DNA from: an uncultured Fidelibacterota bacterium
GTDB lineage: Bacteria; Fidelibacterota; Marinisomatia; Marinisomatales; UBA1611
Direction: 5' to 3'
DNA: 64,000 bases
NCBI GenBank assembly: GCA_902562835.1
Contig: CACEUX010000004.1
Coordinates: 1-64,000 of the forward strand
The notes beneath the pieces are model-generated. The model was given only the letters and a program-made list of their open reading frames with translations, had not been told where the DNA came from and did no database searches. Shown one piece after another: positions 27,754 through 38,800 of this stretch (its first letter is position 1; each line of letters begins with the position of its first letter). The position numbers and the translations under genes were made by a program.

Positions 27754-30700
27754 TTGAAGAATTATCTCATAACATTACTAGGGTTATTGATATTTCTTTC
27801 ATGTGAAGAACGGGTATTTGACAACCCTAATGATTCAAATACAGAACTAGAACCAAATGCATGGAGCCCAACTGAGCTTGTGATTAGTCGCACTGGCTCA
27901 AATTCATTAGATATTTCCTGGAAGCATGAATTTGAAACCATTGAAGGTTTTAAGATAGATCGAAAAATAAATAATGGAGATTGGACAATCGCTTTTGTTA
28001 CATTAAATAAAGCTCAGAGAGAATGGACTGACAGTACGGCAGTTGCGGACAATAATAAAGTTTATTATTATAGATTATATGCTTATAGTGGGAAAAATGA
28101 GTCATCTAAGATCACAGTTCAATTTCAAGATGTTGCCCCTGCCAATGTGAACGTCACAAGCGTGGATTATGATTTAACTGAAATGGTCGTTACATGGCAA
28201 CGTTATACTGATGCTGACTTTGTTTCATACAAATTGTTTTATTCTACTTCTTTAAATGGTACACAAACAGTAATGGACACAATAACAAATATTAATAGTA
28301 ATACTTATACTATTAATGCATTTGACCCAACAATCGAAAATTGGTTTTGGGTCAAGGTTATCAATGAATTCGGCTTGGTATCGGTTGGTGGTAGTGGGAG
28401 GAGTAATCCCATTGACAATCCGCCTTACCCGGTAGATGTACTCATGGTAGATTATGATTTTGATCAGATGACCGTAATGTGGGAACTGTCAACCGATATA
28501 GATTTTAAATCATATCTACTTCAAAGATCGGACGAGGAGGCAGGTCCTTATTGGAATGTTGAACTCATAGACGATAAAACAACAACCTTTTTTTCTACAA
28601 CAGATTATGATCCTACGGTGGAAAACTGGTACTGGATAAAGGTTACAGATTTCTGGGACCAGGAAACTATAGGTTACCCATTATCAAACAATTCAGATCC
28701 ACCGCCTAATTCTGTTGATGTTATTTCTGTGACCTATGATACCTTGGAGATGGTAATTGAATGGGAAGAATATGTGCCAAATACACAAAGAATATATGCT
28801 ATGAGTATAAGTCATGCAGAGGTCATGGTTAGTAGTTCAACGGTACCAGATAATGACTTTGTATCATATGAATTGCTGCGATCTGATACAGAAGATGGAC
28901 AATATGAATCCATCTCTGTGATAGAGGATATTTCCACCACATCACATTCCATAACAGAGTATGACCCAACGATAGAGAACTGGTTTAAAATAAGGGTGAC
29001 GGACTATTGGGAGTTGACCTCTATAGGGAGTCCAATGACCAATCAGATCCATGTTGCTCCTGATCCTATAGATATTACTTCAGTAACCTATGATATTGAA
29101 CAGATGATCGTGAATTGGGAACAATCTATATCAACTCATTTTAGCTCTTATGAATTATTCAGATTTGATACTCTAGAAAATGATTATACATCTGTGACGT
29201 TGATTGAAGAAATTTCATCCACATTCTTTTCATTAACTGAATTCAATCCCACAGTTGTCAATTTGTTTATGATAAGGGTCACTGATTATTGGGGATTAAG
29301 TTCTGATGGTCTCCCTATGTCAAATCAGATTGATTCCCCCCCTACTCAAAGCGATATCGTATCTGTAACCTATTATGATACATCTGAGCTTATGACAATT
29401 AATTGGGAAGTGAATTTAGATAGTGATTTTGATTATTATATGTTGTTAAGTGCTTCATCACAGTTTGATATTTACACACCTGTGACTGTGATCTTTGAAC
29501 AGTTCACAACTAGTTATTTAAGCGGTGATTATGATCCAACAGAAGAAATCTGGTTTAAACTCAGGGTCACGGATTACTGGGGATTATTAACTGATAGTGA
29601 GGAATTGCAATATGAGCCACCGGTCGTATACACATTTTTAGAGACCTATGGTGGTGACGACAATGAACGTGCGCATTCGTTGCTGCAGACTGATGACAAT
29701 GGATATTTAATGATTGGACATTCAGGATCTAATGATGTTTGGATGATCAAGACAAATGAACTAGGGATACAAGAGTGGTATCAGACCTTCGGTGGGGAGA
29801 GTGTAGATGATGGTTGGTCAATACAACAGACTAGTGACGGCGGATATGCAATTATCGGATACACATATTCTTATGATATTGGTAATAGCGATGTCTGGCT
29901 GATCAAGACTGATTACAACGGTAACGAAGAATGGACTCAAACCTTTGGCGGGTCTAATGTAGATCGGGGAAGGTCAATACAACAGACTAGTGACGGCGGA
30001 TATGCAATTTGCGGTTATACAAGCTCTTATGGTTCTGGAGTCTATGATGGGTATTTGATCAAGGCAAACTCCTATGGTGATGAACAATGGGATCAAACCT
30101 TTGGTGGTAGTGATTATGATTATTTCATGGAAATATTACAGACTATTGATGGTGGATATATAATGGTTGGGGCCACATATTCTTACGGCAGTGGTGGTTC
30201 AGATATCTGGTTGGTCTCGACCGATCAAAATGGTAATGAAGAATGGAGTCGGACTATTGGTGGTGTGAACAATGATTGGGGAAATTCTATTAAAGAGACT
30301 ACTGATGGTGGATATATTATTTGTGGTAGAAAGAATTATACTATGTGTTTGATCAAGACCGATGAATTTGGCAATGAACAATGGGATCAAACCTTTGGTC
30401 CCACTGGCCAGGGTTCTGCCTATGATGTCAGGCAGACCAATGATGGTGGATATATCTTTGTTGGATCAGCAGGAAGTTATGGTTATTATGATTGCTGGTT
30501 GGTCAAGACCGATGCCAATGGTAATCAAGAGTGGATTCAGGTCTTTGGCGGGGAAGCAGATGATTGGGGATGGTCTGTTAAAGAGACTACTGATGGTGGA
30601 TATGTGATTACTGGTTTTACTACTTCTTACGGAAATGGAGGAGAAGATGTCTGGCTGATCAAGACAGACTCTGAGGGCAATCTAGAAACAATGGATAATC

Positions 30701-30807
30701 TACAAGAAATACCCAATAAAACCCATACAAGACAAAATTCCATGCGTGAACGATCAGTATTTACCAATCCCGAGGGAATCAATATGTATCCACATGTTGT
30801 AGAATAA
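27754..30807 (+). CDS. Lipoprotein with tandem Fn3-like modules and C-terminal TFGG...TSDGGY repeats
   Basis: 1017 aa, TTG start; lipobox LIFLSCEE; about 5 DITSVTYD...W repeats then about 6-7 repeats of roughly 50 aa (QTFGGSNVDRGRSIQQTSDGGYAI). Confidence 0.65.
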   Translation: MKNYLITLLGLLIFLSCEERVFDNPNDSNTELEPNAWSPTELVISRTGSNSLDISWKHEFETIEGFKIDRKINNGDWTIAFVTLNKAQREWTDSTAVADNNKVYYYRLYAYSGKNESSKITVQFQDVAPANVNVTSVDYDLTEMVVTWQRYTDADFVSYKLFYSTSLNGTQTVMDTITNINSNTYTINAFDPTIENWFWVKVINEFGLVSVGGSGRSNPIDNPPYPVDVLMVDYDFDQMTVMWELSTDIDFKSYLLQRSDEEAGPYWNVELIDDKTTTFFSTTDYDPTVENWYWIKVTDFWDQETIGYPLSNNSDPPPNSVDVISVTYDTLEMVIEWEEYVPNTQRIYAMSISHAEVMVSSSTVPDNDFVSYELLRSDTEDGQYESISVIEDISTTSHSITEYDPTIENWFKIRVTDYWELTSIGSPMTNQIHVAPDPIDITSVTYDIEQMIVNWEQSISTHFSSYELFRFDTLENDYTSVTLIEEISSTFFSLTEFNPTVVNLFMIRVTDYWGLSSDGLPMSNQIDSPPTQSDIVSVTYYDTSELMTINWEVNLDSDFDYYMLLSASSQFDIYTPVTVIFEQFTTSYLSGDYDPTEEIWFKLRVTDYWGLLTDSEELQYEPPVVYTFLETYGGDDNERAHSLLQTDDNGYLMIGHSGSNDVWMIKTNELGIQEWYQTFGGESVDDGWSIQQTSDGGYAIIGYTYSYDIGNSDVWLIKTDYNGNEEWTQTFGGSNVDRGRSIQQTSDGGYAICGYTSSYGSGVYDGYLIKANSYGDEQWDQTFGGSDYDYFMEILQTIDGGYIMVGATYSYGSGGSDIWLVSTDQNGNEEWSRTIGGVNNDWGNSIKETTDGGYIICGRKNYTMCLIKTDEFGNEQWDQTFGPTGQGSAYDVRQTNDGGYIFVGSAGSYGYYDCWLVKTDANGNQEWIQVFGGEADDWGWSVKETTDGGYVITGFTTSYGNGGEDVWLIKTDSEGNLETMDNLQEIPNKTHTRQNSMRERSVFTNPEGINMYPHVVE
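29816..30009 (+). repeat. Perfect 38-nt direct repeat, 156-bp period, inside the TFGG repeat region
   Basis: GGTCAATACAACAGACTAGTGACGGCGGATATGCAATT at 29816 and 29972. Confidence 0.85.
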
Positions 30808-30825
30808 ATATAGAATTAGGTTAAA

Positions 30826-32547
30826 CTATTTTAATATAACCCAGTCAAAATCAGCGTATTCTTTGATATTTTTTCCATTGGTGGTGGAGTATAGGCCACA
30901 ATAAGCTCCAGTGTACCCCTTACTTAAGATCTTATCAGAGCCTATTTCTGTTAGAAAATTGAAATTATTTTGGTTATCAAGCGAGTAATAGAACTTATAT
31001 AACCAATCATTTGATACTACTTTGAAAATGATCGACCCATTGTAAGAATTCAATATTTCATCTTTAAGGATCTCTGGCTCATTGCTCCGCTCATTGAATA
31101 AAACTTTAATTAGGTATTCTCCGTTATATCTTTCTACGGTAACAGTGAAATAATTATCATCTTTTTGAAAAAGACTAATGCCTGATTGAACCTCTGTTTT
31201 ATCTGTATCAAAGATCATTTTTGTTAAAAACTCAAAGTCACTTTCTTTCTGCCTAATACCCAAAAGGCTACAGTTTTTTCGATCTTCAATAATATCTTTA
31301 TCTGAAAACAACCGTAAATGACCATTGTCTAAGTCTATTTCATATGTCCCTTTATTTGGGACACGACGAAAGTTCCATTCCAAATTCAAGCTAACGTTAT
31401 CAAATTCATCTTTAAATGAATTATCTGAAAATTGAGGAGAATCTGGGAAAGGTAGGGGATAAGATCTTTCAACCCTACCTGTAATAGGCGAGCAGACGGG
31501 CCACTCATAATTCACATGCCTTAGTTTTTCAAATCTCTGACGTTTCGGTAATTCTGACCACTTTTCTTGGATCTTATCATATTTCCATTCAAATGGTTCT
31601 TTTTCCCATACCACAGGAATAAGGTGTGTCTCTCGTCCCATATTTGAATAAGTGTCTATCTCTGAGCGGATACCAAGGGCTACCATATACCACCTACCAT
31701 CTTTTAATTCAATTAGATCACCATGTCCTGTACTATTTACCCAATGATCATAAGAAAGGTGGCGAGTGGTCAAAATAGGGTTTCTATCATTTGGAACATA
31801 TGGTCCTTTTATATCATCGCTTACTGCAACCATAACAGCATGATTAAGGCCCGTACCGCCTTCGGCTATGAGAAGATAATAATAGTTATTCATTTTATAG
31901 ATATGAGGACCTTCTGCCCATGTCCCATAGTATAGCGCTCCTCGCCACAAGAAATATCGTTCTCCGATCAATGACCAATTATTACTATCCAGTTCTTGTA
32001 GCCAGATCTCGCCTTCACCATTAAAATTCGGGTCTTCAGGGACATGGGTTCCAACATACCATATCTTTCCGTTATCAAATATAATATCAGGATCTATACC
32101 GGGTGCATTTTCGATTATATATGGGTCTGACCATGGTCCTTCTATTTTTTCTGATGTAATAATAAAATTGATCATCTTAGACGGTTTACCTGTGCCTGGA
32201 CTGTAAACATTAGTGGTGATGATATAGAATAATCCATTATGATGTCTTATTGAAGGTGCATGAATACCTCCATCAGATTGAACATCAGTAAGATTCATCT
32301 TACCAGTGCATTGTTCAGGTCGATGCAAACCGTAGCCTATCAGGTTCCAGTTTACAAGATCTTTACTATGGTGGATTGGTAGTCCTGGAAAATATTCAAA
32401 GGAAGAATTAACAATGTAAAAATCATCACCAACCCGACAAATAGAGGGATCGGGATAACTTCCTTTTATAATGGGGTTAGTATAATGTGAATCTTGAGCC
32501 GAAATATTTATAATAAGAAAAAGAAGAAATATGCATGAATTTTTCAT
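30826..32547 (-). CDS. Glycoside hydrolase family 43 (beta-xylosidase/arabinosidase-like)
   Basis: 573 aa; signal peptide; YTNPIIKGSYPDPSICRVGDDFYIVNSSFEYFPGLPIHHSKDLVNW; GIDPDIIFDNG; AEGPHIYK. Confidence 0.88.
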   Translation of the reverse strand: MKNSCIFLLFLIINISAQDSHYTNPIIKGSYPDPSICRVGDDFYIVNSSFEYFPGLPIHHSKDLVNWNLIGYGLHRPEQCTGKMNLTDVQSDGGIHAPSIRHHNGLFYIITTNVYSPGTGKPSKMINFIITSEKIEGPWSDPYIIENAPGIDPDIIFDNGKIWYVGTHVPEDPNFNGEGEIWLQELDSNNWSLIGERYFLWRGALYYGTWAEGPHIYKMNNYYYLLIAEGGTGLNHAVMVAVSDDIKGPYVPNDRNPILTTRHLSYDHWVNSTGHGDLIELKDGRWYMVALGIRSEIDTYSNMGRETHLIPVVWEKEPFEWKYDKIQEKWSELPKRQRFEKLRHVNYEWPVCSPITGRVERSYPLPFPDSPQFSDNSFKDEFDNVSLNLEWNFRRVPNKGTYEIDLDNGHLRLFSDKDIIEDRKNCSLLGIRQKESDFEFLTKMIFDTDKTEVQSGISLFQKDDNYFTVTVERYNGEYLIKVLFNERSNEPEILKDEILNSYNGSIIFKVVSNDWLYKFYYSLDNQNNFNFLTEIGSDKILSKGYTGAYCGLYSTTNGKNIKEYADFDWVILK

Positions 32548-32563
32548 AAAATATAATTCCAGT

Positions 32564-32591
32564 AAAAAAAGGCTCGTTAGAGCCTTTTTTT
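32564..32591 (-). terminator. Rho-independent terminator of the minus-strand CBM-like protein gene
   Basis: AAAAAAAGGCTC-GTTA-GAGCCTTTTTTT between 32612 and 32547. Confidence 0.85.
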
Positions 32592-32611
32592 ACAATCTAT
32601 ATTATGCAGAG

Positions 32612-34825
32612 TTATTTAAGTAACGTCATCTTTTTGATATCTCGAAAATCATTTTCTACTTCCATTTCATAAAAGTAGATACCCGTTGTGACTTGCTCAC
32701 CATTCTGGTTTACTCCATTCCAATTGAATTCATAGGTACCTGCATCTAGTTCCCCTTTATTAAATGCAAATATCTTCTGACCTAGAATATTATAGATATT
32801 TATATTCACTTCACTGCTAGAAGAGATACCAAAAGTAAAAGAAGTAGCAGGATTAAATGGATTAGGATAGTTATCACTCAAGAAATATTCATCAGGTATG
32901 ATGTCATCACCTAGCCCAGCAAGTGGAATACAGATCGAATCAGGGTTGAATTCTTCAACCGGTAAGGGTGGATCCTCAACCTGGAATGTGTCTTGGGGAA
33001 AATTATAGTCTCTCCACCAACAATCATTATTTGCATTTGCATGATGATAGCGCGCTCGAAATCGGCCAAAACCAAAACCTCCACCTTCCTCGATGTATGC
33101 TACTTCAGAAACATCATAAAAACCCCAAGTGTAGGTCATATGCCATGGGAAAGGACCCACAAAAGAAGCGTCTAGAGAATAAGTGCCATCTCCATTTGAA
33201 GTAGCGTAGACCTTGTAATCATCACCAAGGCCTTGTAAATATTTTAGCCATCTATCTTTGAAAGAAATGTAAACTGAATCTTCAGATGCATCAAAGCCTT
33301 CTTCAACTGCATCTACCATATCAACATTAAAGGTTAATGTGACTGTTCTGCAGCAGGGGACTACACCACCTGTAGGAAGATCGTAATATCCCGACAAAGG
33401 AAGTTCAAGAAGTCCTGTTCCATCATCTGACCCAAGATAAAAGAATCTATTTCCACCTCCAAATTGCGGAGAATCTTCCCAACCAATGTCATTATAAATA
33501 TCACCATATATCTGACTTAGGTGGTCTACGGATGAAGAGTCTAATTCCATAAAATATTTAAATTCTGTCGCAGAACTAGGATACCCCGTCACGCTTGTTG
33601 CAAGGCTAAAAATATTTGTGCCTGGAGTACGGGTCATTTCACAATCTGCTGGGTCATCACAATTCCAACCATTAAATGCACCTCTAACTTGCATTTGATC
33701 ACCCCTTGCAACGCTAAATACTGGCATTCCTGTGGATCCTTCTTCATCTAGCCACTCGGTCATATCCACCGAGAATATAACGGTTTTTGTTATTTCATCT
33801 CCTAGGTAGGGAATCGTGATATTCGTTGAACCTGAAATCGACCCATCGTCTTCAATTGTAAATTCTTGGTTAGGTTCACCGATAAGGTCCAAGATCCACG
33901 TGCCACCTTCATTATCATTTCCTATGCCATCGTAACAGGTACTGTCACATTCTACAGCACCCCATTCATAAGAGTTTGGCCCTACCACGCTATCAATTAC
34001 AGCTGTCCAAACGCCATCATTTGCAGTCTCATCTCCATTGGTTCCATCATCATAACCTTGAACAAGATTCCAATTTGAGAACTGTCCTTTAAATTGTATA
34101 TCTTCAAAAACAAATGCTTCGTCTACCACTGTTAGAGTAACACTATTATATACTGCCTCCAAATCACTGGGAGGAATGTTATCAAAGTATACCCATCCAA
34201 GAGTGGTATCACTGGAAACAGTTACTGTTCTATTATTTACACTTTCCCAACCACCAAGTTGATGCTGAAATTTATATGCTACTAGTTCACCTTCAGGGTC
34301 AAAAGAATATTGCCTCGACCAAAACTCTGAATCACCCTCTTGGGTTAGCGGTTCTCCATTCCAGCTATTCATATAGCCTGCTACATACATAGTATCACCA
34401 TCATAACCTACAATGCCAGCAGTACTTACTCTGAACCATACATCAACACTATCAGTTTCCATGTAAGGAGGTGTAGTGCCATTTTCCCAAAAGTCTTGTG
34501 GGAGATCTGTATCACCAGAAACGGTCAAAGCTCTGTTATCTGTTGACTCCCAAGATTCTGTTCCCAAATCATCGATGACAACATATTTATATTCATATTC
34601 ACCGTCACTTAGAGTATCATTAGTGTAGGTCCAATAATCACCTCCAATATTTGTCATCTCCCAATCATTCCCAGCCCAGCCATTCATTGAACCACGCACA
34701 ACTAATGTTGAAGAAGTATCTGTGAATCCAGGTGCGGTAGAAGTGTTTAAGTTAAATGTAACACTTGCACTCAGTGAGGATAGTGCTAACAAAATAGTTA
34801 TTAAAGTAGTTTGGCAAAGTTTCAT
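32612..34825 (-). CDS. Secreted multi-module carbohydrate-binding-like (CBM20/48-type) protein with T9SS C-terminal sorting domain
   Basis: 737 aa; repeated VVRGSMNGWAGNDWEMTNIGGDYWTYTNDTLSDGEYEYKY; C-terminus LSDNYPNPFNPATSFTFGIS. Confidence 0.7.
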   Translation of the reverse strand: MKLCQTTLITILLALSSLSASVTFNLNTSTAPGFTDTSSTLVVRGSMNGWAGNDWEMTNIGGDYWTYTNDTLSDGEYEYKYVVIDDLGTESWESTDNRALTVSGDTDLPQDFWENGTTPPYMETDSVDVWFRVSTAGIVGYDGDTMYVAGYMNSWNGEPLTQEGDSEFWSRQYSFDPEGELVAYKFQHQLGGWESVNNRTVTVSSDTTLGWVYFDNIPPSDLEAVYNSVTLTVVDEAFVFEDIQFKGQFSNWNLVQGYDDGTNGDETANDGVWTAVIDSVVGPNSYEWGAVECDSTCYDGIGNDNEGGTWILDLIGEPNQEFTIEDDGSISGSTNITIPYLGDEITKTVIFSVDMTEWLDEEGSTGMPVFSVARGDQMQVRGAFNGWNCDDPADCEMTRTPGTNIFSLATSVTGYPSSATEFKYFMELDSSSVDHLSQIYGDIYNDIGWEDSPQFGGGNRFFYLGSDDGTGLLELPLSGYYDLPTGGVVPCCRTVTLTFNVDMVDAVEEGFDASEDSVYISFKDRWLKYLQGLGDDYKVYATSNGDGTYSLDASFVGPFPWHMTYTWGFYDVSEVAYIEEGGGFGFGRFRARYHHANANNDCWWRDYNFPQDTFQVEDPPLPVEEFNPDSICIPLAGLGDDIIPDEYFLSDNYPNPFNPATSFTFGISSSSEVNINIYNILGQKIFAFNKGELDAGTYEFNWNGVNQNGEQVTTGIYFYEMEVENDFRDIKKMTLLK

Positions 34826-34885
34826 ATAACGCTCCTTCTTTAGACTTTTAATTTATCAATCACCTTTAATTTCTGAACAAATAAT

Positions 34886-35890
34886 TTAATATGAAATTCC
34901 TATACTCATTTGGTGAGTATCACCAAGGTGTTTTAGTACCTCGAAACAATAATTTATATAAAGTTCTTGTCTGAAAAATGAAGGGGACTTGATTCCAACT
35001 CCATAAGAGAACTCACGTTCTCTATTCTCAAGAAAAAGAGAGTTCACACCGCTCCTTAAGACCAAAATATCATTCATTAGTCCAACTTCTAATCCCATAT
35101 TGATATAGCTTCTATTATCATTAGGACTATTTGAATCTACCGCCCATGTGATACGATTGTTTTCCCCTATGAATACATCATTAGAAATACCAACTCTTAA
35201 AACAAGTGGAAGATCGAACTCATCGGTTGATAAATACCCTGTCACACTCTCATTATTTCCATAGATCGTTTCATCTATATCCACTGGTATCAGAAGATCA
35301 TCTCCTGTCATCTTCATTTTTGGACCAAAGTTGCTTATTGAAGTGCCAAGTCTAAATCCATAAGGTGTCTTGAAAAGTGTACCTAGGTCAAGAGCAAAAC
35401 CGTTGGCATAGTTATTTGCAATTTTTTCTTGAATAAGTTTTCCATTGAATCCAATTGAAAAACGGTCAGTAAGGTTTAAGGCATAGGTTAAGCCAAATGC
35501 ATGGTCTGAAGCAGAGAACGTTTCTCCAGTATCTTCATTACCATAGCGAGTCACTTCCATTTCGCCCATAGATACAGATGTTATATTGATACCGAGGTAT
35601 CGGTTTTGTGCTATGGGAATTGATATACTGAAATAATCAAATGCTATATCGGCTATCCAGTTTGAGTGATTAACATAAAAATTTCTCAAACTATTGAATC
35701 CAATGCCTGCAGGGTTCCAATACATCGAGGAACCATCATTAGTGATCGCTGTAAATGCACCCCCCATACCAATCGCTCTGGATCCAATATCTGTTGATAG
35801 GAACTTAGCTGCCATTGTACCTGTTTTATCAACAGCGCTAGTTGTCGAACAAAGGAAAATAGCAAATAAAATTGAGCGAAGACTTTTCAT
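34886..35890 (-). CDS. PorV/PorQ-like (UPF0164-type) outer-membrane protein
   Basis: 334 aa; DKTGTMAAKFLSTDIGSRAIGMGGAFTAITNDGSSMYWNPAGIGF; paralogue of 10366..11391. Confidence 0.8.
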   Translation of the reverse strand: MKSLRSILFAIFLCSTTSAVDKTGTMAAKFLSTDIGSRAIGMGGAFTAITNDGSSMYWNPAGIGFNSLRNFYVNHSNWIADIAFDYFSISIPIAQNRYLGINITSVSMGEMEVTRYGNEDTGETFSASDHAFGLTYALNLTDRFSIGFNGKLIQEKIANNYANGFALDLGTLFKTPYGFRLGTSISNFGPKMKMTGDDLLIPVDIDETIYGNNESVTGYLSTDEFDLPLVLRVGISNDVFIGENNRITWAVDSNSPNDNRSYINMGLEVGLMNDILVLRSGVNSLFLENREREFSYGVGIKSPSFFRQELYINYCFEVLKHLGDTHQMSIGISY

Positions 35891-38800
35891 TTAATTATAG
35901 CCAGTTTTCCTATCTTTTCACCAATTCCTTCTGCTTCAATATGATATACATAAACACCATACGAAATTGTGAGATTGTCTTTTGTAAGCAGATCCCATGA
36001 TCCAGTCCCATAGTTTATTGGGGATGAATGACGAATAGTCCTTACTAATTCTCCTGAAATGGTAAAAATGCGTATAGTACATTCCTGTGGTAAATGTCTA
36101 AACTGTATTTCTCGTGGACCTCTACCAGAAGTAAATGTATTCTGCCCTTCAAAGGCGTTTGCGGCGTAGTACGGGTTCGGAACTACTTTTATTTTGTTCA
36201 GGTCCTCTTTTGCTTTGTAGGTATCGATATAAGGTGAAACAGTAACAAACTCGTAGATGTCCTCAGTTAAGAATGGTTTCTCAACAATGATGAATGCTGT
36301 ATCTCCTGGTAGAGCATCACTATAGACAAGTGAGGAATCATTTGGATGAAGGTTAAAATAGAATGCCCAGGATGGCGCTGGGTTATTTTCATCATCTCTA
36401 TAGTCCATAAAGACAATCCAATCACTCTCTCTTTCACCATCTGCATTAAAATACCCATCAGGTTCTCCTGATGGTATAACGTCTATGAATCCGATTGGTA
36501 TTTTCACCCAGTCAACAGCCTCATCACCAGTAAGTGATTCTCTGCGCTCAACATAAAAGTTGGTAGTCCTTCCCTCGTAAAGGTAATTTGTGTCTGGGAA
36601 ACAAGTAGTTGTGTTAGGAAGATAACGCAAACAAAGGTCAATAGTTGAATCAGATTGTTCCTCAGTAAAGATGATTCTGTAATCATAGGGTAGTTGGGTA
36701 CCAACCACATTAAATGTAGCGTATCTTAAAAAACTGAATGTCCAAAGGCTATCTCTGGACCAATAAGAACGTTCTTCATTAAATCTAAGTTCTTCAATAT
36801 TTTTAAATGAGAGTCTAAATCCATCAATCACAGCACCATCACTTTCTTTTAACTGATGATCATCATATACTAAGGTATCAGGTTGATCAGGGTCTGTTAT
36901 ATCTACTAAAAAGTAAGATTTTGTAGTAATAGTGTCGTAGCCAGCTGGTCCTTGTTGATTAGCTAAAATAGTATCTGCAAATGATATACGATATCTATGT
37001 TCATTTCTTATCTGCATTGGGTCCACTATCTCATAATAAACCTTGCCACTAGAGGTCCCACTTACATGCTGTATAGTATCGCCAGAGAACTGAGCTTCAT
37101 TATACCCAGCAGAAGGAGGTGAGGGGGTTACTTCAACGACATTAGGACCAAGCTCTATTTCACCTGTCAATGAATTGACCCTTAGTCTCATAGGTGAATC
37201 GCTTGGAATAATATCATTTGAAAGATCGCCGCCATAGTCATATGACACAACTGCATAATAATAGCGTTGACCATTAACAGCATTTTCATCTACAAAAGAG
37301 TGCTGTAGTCCGGTATCATCTCCAAGGTAAAACTTTACACCATTGAGATCAATTGGATGCCATCCGGTCTTACCATTTACAAGATCCCATTGTGATTTGA
37401 CACCATTTTGTATGTAGGGTTCTAAGAATGTTGGATTCCCCTCCCCATCAGTAATAGAATAGGCATCATTAAACTCAAAATCTGTTGATCTATAGATCTT
37501 GTAACCCTCGAAATCATATAGGTCAACGTTATTAGTGATTTCGCCCATGTAACGGTCTTTTGACTGTTCGGCCACATTATCCCAGTATAAGGTGACCATC
37601 CCATCATCAGAAACTGCTGTCACATTGGGTGGGTCAGGGGCCTTAGCAAATTGATAGTCAAAATCGTAAGTGGTCTGCGCAACCGATTTATTTCTCAAAG
37701 CGTCTGCGACATCATTACCCAATGCAACAGACATTGCGATCCTTTCTGTTTGGCCAGATTTCAAAGGGAAAAAACCTGATGTGACAAACAGGTCATAATC
37801 TCCAGGTGGTTGTCCACCTGCGGGTGGCTGCCAATAACTTCCTGGGGTCATATAGAATAACCATAGATAACCATCGCTTGATATAGGAATAGAGCCAGCT
37901 GGATCATATCCAACTGCAGTAAGTCCCATCTGGTCTGATTCTGCTACATCTGTCTTATCTATATTTGGTTCTCCAGGGAAGCCAGTGCCAGATCCGGACG
38001 TAGGCATTTGATCTCCTGCTCCTGCATCAATTCCTCCTGACTCATCACCATTAATGCCAACATCATCTGAGATCTCCCAATCATTATCGTTATCAATAAA
38101 GTCATCGCGTGACTCATCGATCATTTCATCAATGCCTTCATCTATACCTTCATCTATGGCGCCATCTCCATCATTATCAATTCCATCAGCATAAGGTTTA
38201 CCTATGTCCTCTACTTTTACATCGTAGAGGATAATATTTGTATTCGGTACATGATATCTATTCCAAATATCTTCAGAAGCAGCAAGTACCATACTAGAAT
38301 CAACTAATGGTCCATCTACATCAGAACCTAAACCTATGGGATATTCTAATAGATAGGGGTCTTCTGGATCAGCATTATTATCTATTCCATCAGCAAAGGG
38401 GAGGCCTAAGTCACTATTATCCAAACCAACAATATGTATGATAGAGTCCTGAATGGCATCATCCAATTGAGGCCAGATACCCCATAATGTAGCTGCTCCA
38501 TTGATCATTTCTTGACTAACCAATGGGCTATTTAGTTCGCCATCACCATCATTATCAATTTTGTCAGCGTAGGTAACACCAACCTGGTCGCCAAATGGAA
38601 CATGAGTAAGATTTTCATCAATGATACCATTGCCGTTATCATCAATTGCATTTCCTAGTATCTCCTCCATGATGAACCCATCATTGATGATCGGTCCATT
38701 TTCCTCTCCATCACCATCATTATCTATACGGTCAACATTATTCCCAGGGGTCTCAATAAATGATGTTGCTGCTACTCCAACTGGATCAGATCCAAAGGCA

